This document shows, piece by piece, positions 9,473-18,007 of a stretch of 64,000 bases of DNA; positions within the stretch are counted from its first letter, which is position 1, and each line of letters begins with the position of its first letter. The position numbers and the translations under genes are program-made. The notes under the pieces are model-generated. The model saw nothing but the letters and a program-made list of their open reading frames with translations. It was not told the DNA's origin and made no database searches. Source of the stretch: Saccharibacillus sp. JS10 (lineage in GTDB: Bacteria > Bacillota > Bacilli > Paenibacillales > Paenibacillaceae); contig NZ_JANFNS010000001.1 of assembly GCF_024436065.1 (NCBI RefSeq), forward strand, positions 186,001-250,000. The letters run 5' to 3'.

Positions 9473-10378
9473 ATGAATACGAAAAAAGTAGGCATAGAGC
9501 CGGTCGTTTTCCATACGCTCAATACGCTGCTCATGATCGCGATCGCGGTCATTACGCTTTATCCGTTTCTTAATACATTCGCCGTATCGCTAAATGCAGG
9601 TAACGATACGATCCGCGGCGGGATCTATTTATGGCCACGGGTATGGACGGATCAGAACTACAAAGCGGTTTTTGCTAACGGCCATATTCTGAATGCGTTC
9701 TGGATCTCGGTTGCTCGAACGATTTTGGGAACGGTACTAAGTCTATTCTTGACTTCGATGTTGGCATATACGCTCAGCCGCAAAGATTATGTATTTCGTA
9801 AACCGATTACGATCTTGGTCGTACTCACGATGTACTTCAGCGCAGGCTTGATCCCGACTTATTTTTTGATCAAAGATTTGCATTTGCTGAACAACTTCTT
9901 GGTGTATATCATTCCGGGTCTGGTTAGTGCATTTAATATGATCGTGATTCGAACGTATATTCAGACGCTTCCCGAAGGGTTGATTGAATCCGCGAAAATC
10001 GATGGTGCCGGCGATTTCCGGACATTTATCTCGATTATTTTGCCGCTGTGCCAACCCGTGCTTGCCACCGTCGCTTTGTTCGTCGCGGTCGGGCAATGGA
10101 ACTCTTGGTTTGATACGTTCTTGTACGCGTCATCGAAGCAACAACTGAGCACCTTGCAATTTGAATTAATGAAGTTGCTATCGTCTTCGATGAACTTGAA
10201 CAGCAGCGCCGCTGTAACGAGTGGAGCCGATCCGGCTGCCGCGGCGCAAAGCATGGTTACGCCTGTCTCGATTCGCGCTGCGATCACCATTGTAGCTTCG
10301 CTTCCGATCTTGATCGTGTATCCATTTTTACAAAAGTATTTCGTACACGGTCTGCAATTGGGCAGTGTCAAAGAATAG
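9473..10378 (+). CDS. Sugar ABC transporter permease (LplC/YtcP type)
   Basis: A 301-residue permease with six predicted membrane segments and an EAA-like loop IESAKIDGAGDFRTFISIIL at about 170-190. It starts 15 nt after the preceding permease gene, with AAAGGGG upstream of the ATG. A stretch at about 225-265 is rich in Ser and Ala (SSSMNLNSSAAVTSGADPAA), as in other YtcP-like permeases. Second half of the importer membrane domain. Confidence 0.92.
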   Translation: MNTKKVGIEPVVFHTLNTLLMIAIAVITLYPFLNTFAVSLNAGNDTIRGGIYLWPRVWTDQNYKAVFANGHILNAFWISVARTILGTVLSLFLTSMLAYTLSRKDYVFRKPITILVVLTMYFSAGLIPTYFLIKDLHLLNNFLVYIIPGLVSAFNMIVIRTYIQTLPEGLIESAKIDGAGDFRTFISIILPLCQPVLATVALFVAVGQWNSWFDTFLYASSKQQLSTLQFELMKLLSSSMNLNSSAAVTSGADPAAAAQSMVTPVSIRAAITIVASLPILIVYPFLQKYFVHGLQLGSVKE

Positions 10379-10421
10379 GCGAGAGTTAAGATATTACGGA
10401 ATCTTGAAAGGAGCTTCTTAG

Positions 10422-11426
10422 ATGAATACAGAAATTCCGTCTTTACATCAAGCGTATACGGGGACATTCAAAATCGGAGCAGCGGTTAGCACTCGCACGC
10501 TTCGCCGAGAAGGTTCGTTTATCGCCAAGCATTACAATAGCCTCACTGCCGAAAATCAAATGAAATTCGAAGAAATCCATCCGGATCTTGATCGTTACGA
10601 TTTTGCAGCCGCGGACGAAATCGTCGATTTTGCCATGCAGCATGGAATGGCACTTCGCGGACATACGTTAGTCTGGCATAATCAGACTCCGAATTGGGTA
10701 TTTGAAAAAGAAGACGGTACTCCGGCTTCCAGAGAGCAGGTATTGGAGAGACTGCGTAGTCATGCTCAGACTGTGATGGGACGGTATATCGGCAAAATTC
10801 AAGCTTGGGATGTCGTGAATGAAGCGATTGAAGATAAAAGCGAGGAGTATTTGCGCGAAACCAAATGGCTGAGTACGGTCGGCGAAGATTATTTGGAGCA
10901 AGCGTTCCGTATTGCACACGAAGTCGATCCTTCGGCGCAACTGTTTTACAATGACTATAATGAAACGAATCCGGTCAAGCGCGATAAGATTTACCGCTTA
11001 GTCCGTTCGTTATTGGATGTAGGAACGCCAATTCACGGGATTGGGATGCAAGGGCATTGGAATTTATATGGCCCTTCAATTGATGAAATCCGCGAAGCTA
11101 TTGAATTGTATGCTTCGTTGGGGCTTCGGTTACATATTACGGAACTCGATATTTCATCTTTTGATTTTGAAGATCGTCGTAGTGATTTGAAAGCTCCGAC
11201 AGATGAGATGGCTCAGCGACTCACGCATCGATACGATGAAATTTTTAAGCTACTGACGGAATACCGCTCCGAGATCGATTCTGTCACATTTTGGGGAGCA
11301 GCGGATAACGGAACTTGGTTGGATGGGTTCCCGGTACGCGGACGACTGAACTGGCCGCTTCCTTTTGATCGAGAGTTGCAACCGAAACCTTCTTTTTGGA
11401 AGATCCTTGAGCATGGACAACGTTAA
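10422..11426 (+). CDS. Endo-1,4-beta-xylanase, GH10, no signal peptide
   Basis: A 334-residue GH10 (beta/alpha)8 barrel. The acid/base catalyst is Glu134 in DVVNEAIED and the nucleophile is Glu241 in ITELDIS. HTLVWHNQTPNWVF and FWGAADNGTWLDGFP are further GH10 signatures. There is no signal peptide, so the enzyme is probably cytoplasmic and cuts imported xylo-oligosaccharides or aldouronates, like the XynA2-type enzymes of Paenibacillus aldouronate operons. AAAGGAG lies 8-9 nt before the ATG. The gene follows the permeases in the same direction, 43 nt apart. Confidence 0.95.
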   Translation: MNTEIPSLHQAYTGTFKIGAAVSTRTLRREGSFIAKHYNSLTAENQMKFEEIHPDLDRYDFAAADEIVDFAMQHGMALRGHTLVWHNQTPNWVFEKEDGTPASREQVLERLRSHAQTVMGRYIGKIQAWDVVNEAIEDKSEEYLRETKWLSTVGEDYLEQAFRIAHEVDPSAQLFYNDYNETNPVKRDKIYRLVRSLLDVGTPIHGIGMQGHWNLYGPSIDEIREAIELYASLGLRLHITELDISSFDFEDRRSDLKAPTDEMAQRLTHRYDEIFKLLTEYRSEIDSVTFWGAADNGTWLDGFPVRGRLNWPLPFDRELQPKPSFWKILEHGQR

Positions 11427-11465
11427 ATCTATAGCATCTATCTAAATATCCAAAGGAGCGATCTT

Positions 11466-12461
11466 ATGCGTACTCCATTCAATCAACCGATCGTGACTCA
11501 TATTTATACCGCCGATCCATCGGCACATGTATTCGAAGGGAAATTATATATTTATCCTTCGCATGATTTGGATCACAATGAACCCAGCAACGATAACGGC
11601 GATCAATATAAAATGGAAGATTATCATGTGCTGTCTATCGATGAGATCGGCGGAGAAGTGACGGATCATGGGCAAGTGCTGCATGTGCGCGATGTGCCGT
11701 GGGCTTCCAAGCAAATGTGGGCACCTGACGCCGCGTACAAAAACGGAAAGTACTATTTGTTTTTTCCGGCACGCGACCATGAAGATGTATTTCGGATCGG
11801 GGTAGCGACTTCCATGTCTCCGCAAGGGCCTTTCGAAGCAGAACCGCATTATATTCCGGGCAGCTTCAGTATTGATCCGGCGGTACTTGTCGATGATGAC
11901 AATCAATCGTATATGTACTTCGGGGGATTATGGGGCGGTCAATTGGAAAAATGGCAAAGCGGAAGTTACAAGCCTGATGTCGCGGAAGGACCACCTCACG
12001 ATCAACCCGCATTAGGACCTTATGTTGCGAAGTTGAGCGAGGATATGTTGTCGTTTGAAGGTCAGCCACAGCAAATTTCAATTGTAGACGAAGATGGAAA
12101 TCCGATTTTGGCAGGCGACGAAGAACGGCGTTATTTCGAAGGGCCGTGGATGCACAAACATCACAATCTTTATTATTTGTCTTACTCGACAGGCACCACG
12201 CACCAGATCGTCTACGCCGTGAGCGAAAATCCTCAAGGGCCTTTTCAATATAAAGGCGTGATTTTGTCTCCCGTTGTCGGCTGGACAACACATCATTCAA
12301 TTGTTGAATTTAACGGAAAATGGTTTTTGTTTTATCATGACAGTTCCTTATCCGAAGGAGTCAATCACAAACGCTGCGTAAAATACGTGGAGTTGAATAT
12401 CGGAGAAGACGGGACGATTGAAACGATTCATCCGTATGAAGTTATTGAAGCGGAAGCTTGA
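11466..12461 (+). CDS. GH43 family glycosidase (beta-xylosidase / arabinofuranosidase)
   Basis: A 331-residue five-bladed beta-propeller enzyme. The three expected acidic residues are visible: Asp in YTADPSAH (general base), Asp in FSIDPAVLVDDD (pKa modulator) and Glu in RYFEGPWMHKH (general acid). There is no signal peptide, so it is probably cytoplasmic. It would trim xylose or arabinose from oligosaccharides made by the adjacent GH10 xylanase. AAAGGAG precedes the ATG. The choice between xylosidase and arabinofuranosidase cannot be made from sequence alone. Confidence 0.9.
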   Translation: MRTPFNQPIVTHIYTADPSAHVFEGKLYIYPSHDLDHNEPSNDNGDQYKMEDYHVLSIDEIGGEVTDHGQVLHVRDVPWASKQMWAPDAAYKNGKYYLFFPARDHEDVFRIGVATSMSPQGPFEAEPHYIPGSFSIDPAVLVDDDNQSYMYFGGLWGGQLEKWQSGSYKPDVAEGPPHDQPALGPYVAKLSEDMLSFEGQPQQISIVDEDGNPILAGDEERRYFEGPWMHKHHNLYYLSYSTGTTHQIVYAVSENPQGPFQYKGVILSPVVGWTTHHSIVEFNGKWFLFYHDSSLSEGVNHKRCVKYVELNIGEDGTIETIHPYEVIEAEA

Positions 12462-12493
12462 ACCTGTCAGATACACTTTAATCAGTTGAGCCA

Positions 12494-12522
12494 AGCACCT
12501 TGAGCAATCAGGGTGCTTTTTT
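12494..12522 (+). terminator. Intrinsic terminator of the xylan operon
   Basis: AGCACCTTGA and TCAGGGTGCT pair around GCAA, followed by six T residues. It ends the transporter-xylanase-GH43 transcript. Confidence 0.85.
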
Positions 12523-12556
12523 GCGCGCGATCCTATCCGAAACAAGCTTCCTCGAA

Positions 12557-12632
12557 TTTTAAACACCTTTCAAAATATTTTACATAGTTTTTACAAAAGA
12601 AGTGTTTTGCGTTGATTTTCGAATCCTACAAT
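12557..12632 (+). promoter_or_regulatory. Pho box array (four PhoP repeats) and -10 of pstSCAB
   Basis: Four TTTNAA/TTTACA-like hexamers begin at 12557 (TTTTAA), 12568 (TTTCAA), 12579 (TTTACA) and 12590 (TTTACA), exactly 11 bp apart. This is the arrangement bound by Bacillus PhoP dimers (TTAACA-like repeats with 4-6 bp spacers). A -10-like TACAAT follows at 12627-12632, with no good -35, as expected for an activator-dependent promoter. Phosphate-starvation control of pst is established in Bacillus; its operation here is inferred. Confidence 0.75.
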
Positions 12633-12717
12633 GAGAACTGTAAAGCGGCTCGGACAACTCGGACAGAGAGAAGACGGTCGCAATCGTATGAATATACCTA
12701 GGAGGGTCAACCTACTC

Positions 12718-13665
12718 ATGAAATCGAAAAAAACGTTATTCGGTACTTTAACACTTTCCGCAATGCTCGCACTTACTGCTTGTGGCGGAGGCAACACAGC
12801 AGCAACTACAGACGCGACAACAGGATCGGGTGCAAGCACGACTCCAGCAGCAACAGAAGCACCTGCTGAAGCTGGTGTATCCGGCGAAATCTTGGCAGTT
12901 GGATCGACAGCATTACAACCATTGGTTGATCAAGTTGGACAAAACTTCATGGCTGAAAATAAAGATGTGACCGTACAAGTACAAGGTGGCGGTAGCGGTA
13001 CAGGTCTGACGCAAGTTTCTGAAGGCGCAGCAGACATCGGTAACTCGGATGTATTCGCGGAAGAAAAATTAGATGCTGACAAAGCAGCTGAATTGGTCGA
13101 TCACCAAGTGGCGGTGGTTGCAATGGCAACTGTCGTAAATAAAGATGCAGGCGTAACAAACCTGACTAAGCAACAACTGCTTGATATCTTCAAAGGTACG
13201 ATCACGAACTGGAAAGATGTAGGCGGCGCTGATCAAAAGATCACAATCGTTAACCGTCCAAGCAGCTCGGGTACACGTGCTACTTTCGAAAAATATGCAC
13301 TAGGCGAAAAAGTTGAAAACGTACCGGGCGCAATCGAGCAAGATTCCTCGGGTACCGTTAAACAAATCGTTGCGGATACAAAAGGTGCTGTAGGCTACCT
13401 GGCATTCTCTTACCTCGATGATACGGTAACTGCTTTGTCTTATGACGGCGTAGAGCCAAAAGAAGAAAATGTACAAAGTGGCGAATACCCAATCTGGGCT
13501 TATGAGCACATGTATACAAAAGGCGAAGCTGAAGGCGCGACGAAAGCATTCCTGGATTACTTCATGACCGAAGAAGTTCAAAATGCAGATGTAACTGAAC
13601 TGGGCTACATTCCAGTATCGAGCATGGAAGTTAAGCGCGATGCAGAAGGTAAAACAGTTCAATAA
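12718..13665 (+). CDS. pstS: Phosphate ABC transporter substrate-binding lipoprotein PstS
   Basis: A 315-residue lipoprotein. The signal peptide ends in LTAC (lipobox) followed by a Gly/Thr/Ala-rich linker. Phosphate-binding loops are recognisable: GSTALQPL, GGGSGTGLTQVSEG with IGNSD, and NRPSSSGTRATFEKYAL. The start at 12718 is preferred to an in-frame ATG at 12631 because AGGAGGG ends 11 nt before it and the resulting signal peptide is normal. It binds orthophosphate at the outer face of the membrane and hands it to PstC/PstA. Confidence 0.96.
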   Translation: MKSKKTLFGTLTLSAMLALTACGGGNTAATTDATTGSGASTTPAATEAPAEAGVSGEILAVGSTALQPLVDQVGQNFMAENKDVTVQVQGGGSGTGLTQVSEGAADIGNSDVFAEEKLDADKAAELVDHQVAVVAMATVVNKDAGVTNLTKQQLLDIFKGTITNWKDVGGADQKITIVNRPSSSGTRATFEKYALGEKVENVPGAIEQDSSGTVKQIVADTKGAVGYLAFSYLDDTVTALSYDGVEPKEENVQSGEYPIWAYEHMYTKGEAEGATKAFLDYFMTEEVQNADVTELGYIPVSSMEVKRDAEGKTVQ

Positions 13666-13687
13666 TACATTCGACGCACCAGCAAAA

Positions 13688-13716
13688 AAAGAGGCGGTCT
13701 TTCCGCCTCTATTTTC
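13688..13716 (+). terminator. Hairpin between pstS and pstC (partial terminator)
   Basis: GAGGCGG and CCGCCTC pair around TCTTT and are followed by ATTTTCG. The weak T tract suggests partial termination that keeps pstS transcript above pstCAB. Confidence 0.6.
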
Positions 13717-13749
13717 GCGTTTATTAACGATTGGAGAGGGTATCCACTT

Positions 13750-14673
13750 ATGGAAAATAATAAGGAAGCTGCTGCGCCTAAGCCGCGCGGATTAGCAAAA
13801 CACCGTCGCGAAGATATGATCGGCAAAATTTATACGTATCTTTGTGTATTGATGTTAATTGTCGTGATTGTTGCGATTGTATACTTTGTAGCTTCAAAAG
13901 GTCTGGCAACTTTTTTCAAAGACGGCGTAAGCCCGCTCGAATTTTTGTTCGGCACGACTTGGAGCCCCGACGGCGATAATCCATCGTTTGGCGCATTGCC
14001 GTTTATCGGCGGATCTTTTGTAGTCTCGATGCTTGCGGCTCTGATTGCAGGTCCGCTGAGTATTTGCGCGGCATTGTTCATGACGGAGATCGTACCGGGT
14101 AAAGGCAAACGCATTCTGCAACCGGTTATCGAATTGTTGTCGGGTATCCCGTCCGTTGTCTATGGCTTTATCGGTCTGACCGTGTTGGTTCCGTTTATTT
14201 CTAAGTTGACAGGCGGCGATTCGCTTGGCTACGGCGTAGCAGCGGGCGCATTGGTCTTGTCGGTTATGATTTTGCCAACGATCACAAGTATTGCGGCAGA
14301 TGCACTGGCGTCGCTACCGCGCGGGATGCGCGAAGCATCTTACGCACTGGGAGCAACACGCTGGCAAACGATCTACCGCGTTGTCCTGCCTACACTAGCT
14401 CCTTCGCTGTGGACAGGAGTTATCCTCGGTATTGCGCGTGCATTCGGTGAAGCGCTCGCTGTACAGATGGTAATCGGTAACGCGCCGTTCTTGCCGACAT
14501 CGCTTCTCACATCGGCTTCTACGCTGACAAGTGTGATCACGCTGAATATGACGAATACATCGACCGGATCGGTTCAAAATAATGTCCTTTGGAGCATGGC
14601 GCTTATGCTGCTCTTTATGACCTTCGTATTTATTATCATCGTACGGTTGCTTCAAAGGAGGAATAAGCTGTGA
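13750..14673 (+). CDS. pstC: Phosphate ABC transporter permease PstC
   Basis: A 307-residue permease with six membrane segments and the EAA loop MREASYALGATRWQTIYRVV at about 196-215. The order pstS-C-A-B and the 4-nt overlap with the next gene (14670-14673) identify it as PstC. It forms the channel together with PstA. Confidence 0.95.
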   Translation: MENNKEAAAPKPRGLAKHRREDMIGKIYTYLCVLMLIVVIVAIVYFVASKGLATFFKDGVSPLEFLFGTTWSPDGDNPSFGALPFIGGSFVVSMLAALIAGPLSICAALFMTEIVPGKGKRILQPVIELLSGIPSVVYGFIGLTVLVPFISKLTGGDSLGYGVAAGALVLSVMILPTITSIAADALASLPRGMREASYALGATRWQTIYRVVLPTLAPSLWTGVILGIARAFGEALAVQMVIGNAPFLPTSLLTSASTLTSVITLNMTNTSTGSVQNNVLWSMALMLLFMTFVFIIIVRLLQRRNKL

Positions 14674-15566
14674 AAGCAAAAACAGCCGATAAAATCGCCA
14701 CAGGCGTCATTATCTTTTTTGCGGTACTCATCGTCGCTATCTTGGGAGGATTGCTTGGCTTTATCTTGATTCGAGGCATCTCTCATATTGACTGGCATTT
14801 CTTGACGTCGCCTTCACAAAACTTCAAAGCAGGCGGCGGTATTGGGCCTCAATTATTCAACTCGTTGTTCTTATTGGTATTAACGATGATCATCACCGTA
14901 CCTCTAGGTTTAGGCGGCGGTATTTATATGGCGGAGTATGCAAAAGACAACAAATTGACTGGATTTATCCGTCTCGTTGTCGAAGTGTTGTCTTCGTTCC
15001 CATCGATCGTTGTAGGTCTGTTCGGCTTGTTGCTATTCGTTAACACATTTGACTTCGGTTATTCCTTGCTATCCGGCGCGATTGCTCTTGCGATCTTCAA
15101 CTTGCCACTGATGGTACGGATTACCGAGCAATCGTTCCGTGCGGTTCCCCAAGAGCAAAAAGAAGCAGGGCTTGCACTCGGTCTATCCAAGTGGAAAATC
15201 ATTACGTCGATCTTGCTGCCGGTAGCTTTGCCAAGCTTGATCACGGGTACAATCTTGGCGGCTGGACGGGTATTCGGTGAAGCGGCAGCATTGCTGTTCA
15301 CATCCGGTATGACGACGCCACCACTGGATTTCACCGATTGGAATCCGTTCAACGCGCGTTCGCCAATCAACCCGATGCGTTCGGCAGAAACTTTGGCTGT
15401 ACACATCTGGAAAGTAAACAGCGAAGGACGTATCCCGGATGCCAAAGACGTATCGGCTGGAGCTTCCGCAGTCCTGGTCATTATGGTATTGCTGTTCAAC
15501 CTCGTGGCGCGTTGGTTCGGACGCGTCGTCTATCGTAAAATTACTGCTTCCAAGCAAGTGAACTAG
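14670..15566 (+). CDS. pstA: Phosphate ABC transporter permease PstA
   Basis: A 298-residue permease with six membrane segments and EAA loop [20 protein letters not shown] at about 168-187. The GTG start overlaps the pstC stop by 4 nt and is preceded by AGGAGG at 14658-14663, so translation is coupled. Partner of PstC in the membrane. Confidence 0.95.
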   Translation: MKAKTADKIATGVIIFFAVLIVAILGGLLGFILIRGISHIDWHFLTSPSQNFKAGGGIGPQLFNSLFLLVLTMIITVPLGLGGGIYMAEYAKDNKLTGFIRLVVEVLSSFPSIVVGLFGLLLFVNTFDFGYSLLSGAIALAIFNLPLMVRITEQSFRAVPQEQKEAGLALGLSKWKIITSILLPVALPSLITGTILAAGRVFGEAAALLFTSGMTTPPLDFTDWNPFNARSPINPMRSAETLAVHIWKVNSEGRIPDAKDVSAGASAVLVIMVLLFNLVARWFGRVVYRKITASKQVN

Positions 15567-15579
15567 GAGGGCTTCCGTT

Positions 15580-16350
15580 ATGCAAACAACAAGCACACAA
15601 CCTCGCTTCGGCACGGAAGAGCTAAGCGTCTTCTACGGCACGAACGAAGCGGTCAAAAAGATCAATATGGAATTTCCCGAAAAAAGCGTAACTGCGCTGA
15701 TCGGCCCTTCGGGATGCGGCAAATCCACGTTTTTACGTTCGCTCAACCGGATGAATGACGAGATTGCTTCGGCAAAAGTTGTCGGCAAGATCTGGATGGA
15801 TGGGCAAGACTTGAATAACAAAGAAACCGATGCGGTCACGCTTCGCCAAAAGATCGGTATGGTATGGCAGCGCCCGAATCCGTTCTATAAATCGATTTAC
15901 GAAAATATTGCGTTTGGCCCTCGTTACCACGGAACGAAAAACAAAAAGCAATTGGATGAGATCGTCGAGCAAAGTTTGCGCAAAGCTGCGCTGTGGGATG
16001 AAGTCAAAGACCGATTGAAAGAATCGGCATTGGCTTTGTCCGGCGGTCAACAACAGCGTCTATGTATTGCGCGCGCGTTGTCGGTTAGCCCTCAAATTTT
16101 GCTTCTGGACGAACCGGCATCGGCGCTTGATCCGGTATCGACCGGCAAAGTCGAAGAATTGATTATCGAGCTGAAAAAAGAACTTCGAATCGTAATCGTC
16201 ACGCACAATATGCAGCAAGCCGCGCGTGTATCAGATTCGACCGCTTACTTCTACTTGGGCAATCTGATTGAACACGACGAGACAACCAAGTTGTTCTCCA
16301 ACCCTGCTAACCAAATGACGCAAGAATATATTATGGGTCGTTTCGGTTGA
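15580..16350 (+). CDS. pstB: Phosphate ABC transporter ATPase PstB
   Basis: A 256-residue ATPase. Walker [10 protein letters not shown] (about residues 44-52), the signature [15 protein letters not shown], Walker [13 protein letters not shown] and the switch His in VTHNMQQ are all intact. LNRMNDEI after the Walker A is typical of PstB. It powers high-affinity phosphate import. No phoU gene follows; a terminator does. Confidence 0.96.
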   Translation: MQTTSTQPRFGTEELSVFYGTNEAVKKINMEFPEKSVTALIGPSGCGKSTFLRSLNRMNDEIASAKVVGKIWMDGQDLNNKETDAVTLRQKIGMVWQRPNPFYKSIYENIAFGPRYHGTKNKKQLDEIVEQSLRKAALWDEVKDRLKESALALSGGQQQRLCIARALSVSPQILLLDEPASALDPVSTGKVEELIIELKKELRIVIVTHNMQQAARVSDSTAYFYLGNLIEHDETTKLFSNPANQMTQEYIMGRFG

Positions 16351-16427
16351 TGAAAGTTTCATGCTTGTAATCTGTTCAGATCATTTGTTCAGCTATAGGC
16401 GCAACGATTCATACGATTAAATGTTGA

Positions 16428-16466
16428 ACCGTTTCCTTCTACTGTAGAAGGAAACGGTCTTTTTTA
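16428..16466 (+). terminator. Intrinsic terminator of pstSCAB
   Basis: A 13-bp perfect stem (ACCGTTTCCTTCT with its complement) around a 5-nt loop, followed by CTTTTTT. Confidence 0.9.
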
Positions 16467-16523
16467 TTTCAACGACGGGATTGGATCGCAATATAGAGCA
16501 AGATTTTGTATGATTAATAAGTT

Positions 16524-16542
16524 AACAATGATAAGAACCATT
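16524..16542 (+). promoter_or_regulatory. Weak Fur-box-like sequence upstream of fhuF-like gene
   Basis: A 19-nt stretch centred on AATGATAAGAACC matches the classical Fur consensus at about 12 of 19 positions. The match is near the noise level; it is listed because the downstream gene is FhuF-like. Confidence 0.25.
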
Positions 16543-16567
16543 TCCGATACGGAAAGGATGAAGATAC

Positions 16568-17377
16568 ATGCCGGATAAAATCTTGTTCGACAAGGAATGG
16601 ATTCAACCTCAATTTTATATGGCAACCGAACGTAACCCCGAAGCCGTAGCCACTGCGACGCTTGAAGAACTATCCACGCCTGAAGGCGCGAAGTCTTTTT
16701 TGCATACTTTTGCCCAGCTGCTTCAAGCTCCTGATCTCCAAGCTGCTGTGACTTACTTTTGCAGTTGGTTTAGCGGAGCGGTGACGGCTTCTTTATATTT
16801 CCCGGTTGTAAAAGGAATCCGTCCGGATTTTTCGGCAAGTAACCTAAGCGCTCAGCTTTTTCGTTATGATAACGGCGGTCATTCGATGCAGATCGTGATC
16901 GATAGCCGATTAGCAGAACCAGCTCCGCAAAAAGAATCGCCTGCTAGATGGACAGAAGAAGGGTTCCGTCTTTTTTACGGAGAAACTTGTCGTCCTCTTT
17001 TTGAAAATTTTGCGGCGTTATCCGGTGTTCCCGTCGGAATGATCTGGGCACAGTTGCCGGGTCGACTCGACTATTTTGCGCAAACCTGGCGGACTCACCC
17101 GGATCTCAGCGTGGAGTTAGCGCCTTATGTCGAGCAATTAGAAAAAAGCTATGCACAAATTAAAAATTTAGAACCTCAATTATTCGGACGTAAAAAAAAT
17201 CCGTTTGATCTACGGTTTCGTTATATTGAACATATGACCGATCCGACTCAGCAAATCCAGATGCGACCAAGCTGCTGTCTATATCATATGTTGCCTGGTG
17301 CCGAAGCTTGTTATAACTGTCCGAAGCTAAGCGAGCAAGACCGAGTAGAGCGAAGAGAGAAGGCGCGGGCGCAATGA
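16568..17377 (+). CDS. FhuF-like [2Fe-2S] siderophore-iron reductase family protein
   Basis: A 269-residue protein. The C-terminal CCLYHMLPGAEACYNCP (about 238-254) is the Cys-Cys-x10-Cys-x2-Cys cluster motif of FhuF-type ferric reductases, which bind an unusual [2Fe-2S] centre and reduce iron from imported siderophores. The N-terminal part has the FhuF-type alpha-helical domain with low sequence conservation. GGAAAGGATG precedes the ATG. It overlaps the downstream phosphoesterase gene by 4 nt. No siderophore transport genes are nearby, so substrate and context remain open. Confidence 0.78.
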   Translation: MPDKILFDKEWIQPQFYMATERNPEAVATATLEELSTPEGAKSFLHTFAQLLQAPDLQAAVTYFCSWFSGAVTASLYFPVVKGIRPDFSASNLSAQLFRYDNGGHSMQIVIDSRLAEPAPQKESPARWTEEGFRLFYGETCRPLFENFAALSGVPVGMIWAQLPGRLDYFAQTWRTHPDLSVELAPYVEQLEKSYAQIKNLEPQLFGRKKNPFDLRFRYIEHMTDPTQQIQMRPSCCLYHMLPGAEACYNCPKLSEQDRVERREKARAQ

Positions 17378-17928
17378 ATATTCCGATTAGCCGACCTACC
17401 TGTGATTCGCTGTCTCCTTATATCGTTGTCGTATCTGATACGCATATGCCGAGAATGGCAAAATCTTTACCGTCTGAACTGATCGAGGAATTGGAAAAAG
17501 CAGATCTGATTATCCATGCCGGAGATTGGACAAAGCCGGACGTATACAAGCTATTTGAAGCCTATGCACCGATCGAAAGTGTAGCAGGGAACAATGATGG
17601 CGACGAGATTATCGAGAAGTTCGGCTATCACCGGATTATCGAGATTGGTTCGATCCGAATCGGATTAACTCATGGACATATCGGACGCCGCAGTACGCCT
17701 GATAACGCAGCATCTGTTTTTCAAAATGAACAAGTGGATCTGATTATATTCGGTCACTCCCATATTCCGTTTCTTTCGCCAGAAGCAGATTCTAGCGAAG
17801 CCGTCCCTTTATTCAATCCCGGATCGCCTACCGACAAACGTCGTCAAAGCCAATATTCATTTGGAATCGTAACGTTTAACGGTGGAAAAGTTCAGTGTCA
17901 ACATCGCTATTATGCAGAAAAAGGTTAA
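17374..17928 (+). CDS. YfcE/MJ0936-family metallophosphoesterase
   Basis: A 184-residue phosphoesterase. Metal-binding motifs are in order: VVSDTHMPR (D-x-H), HAGDW (GD), GNNDGDE (GNxD), LTHGHIG (GH) and FGHSHIPF (GHxH). The C-terminal NPGSPTDKRR is characteristic of the YfcE/YsnB group. It probably hydrolyses phosphodiesters or small phosphate esters with Mn or similar metals. Its first 15 residues (MNIPISRPTCDSLSP) are an unusual extension before the core. Coupled to the FhuF-like gene by a 4-nt overlap. Confidence 0.88.
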   Translation: MNIPISRPTCDSLSPYIVVVSDTHMPRMAKSLPSELIEELEKADLIIHAGDWTKPDVYKLFEAYAPIESVAGNNDGDEIIEKFGYHRIIEIGSIRIGLTHGHIGRRSTPDNAASVFQNEQVDLIIFGHSHIPFLSPEADSSEAVPLFNPGSPTDKRRQSQYSFGIVTFNGGKVQCQHRYYAEKG

Positions 17929-17937
17929 GACTATGTT

Positions 17938-17988
17938 TTGACGAGGTAAAAAGAGTGTTTTATAATGGGTATTTAATCCAAACACTCT
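17938..17988 (+). promoter_or_regulatory. Promoter of LTA synthase gene with flanking inverted repeat
   Basis: TTGACG (17938-17943), a 17-nt spacer and TATAAT (17961-17966) form a good sigma-A promoter. The perfect 9-bp inverted repeat AGAGTGTTT (17952-17960) and AAACACTCT (17980-17988) brackets the -10 box and expected start site, suggesting a repressor operator. Confidence 0.7.
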
Positions 17989-18007
17989 AGTTAAAGAAGG
18001 TTATTTA

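Noticed and set aside
16524-16542. Firm Fur regulation of the fhuF-like gene
   Set aside because: Only about 12 of 19 positions match; in AT-rich upstream DNA this is expected by chance fairly often.
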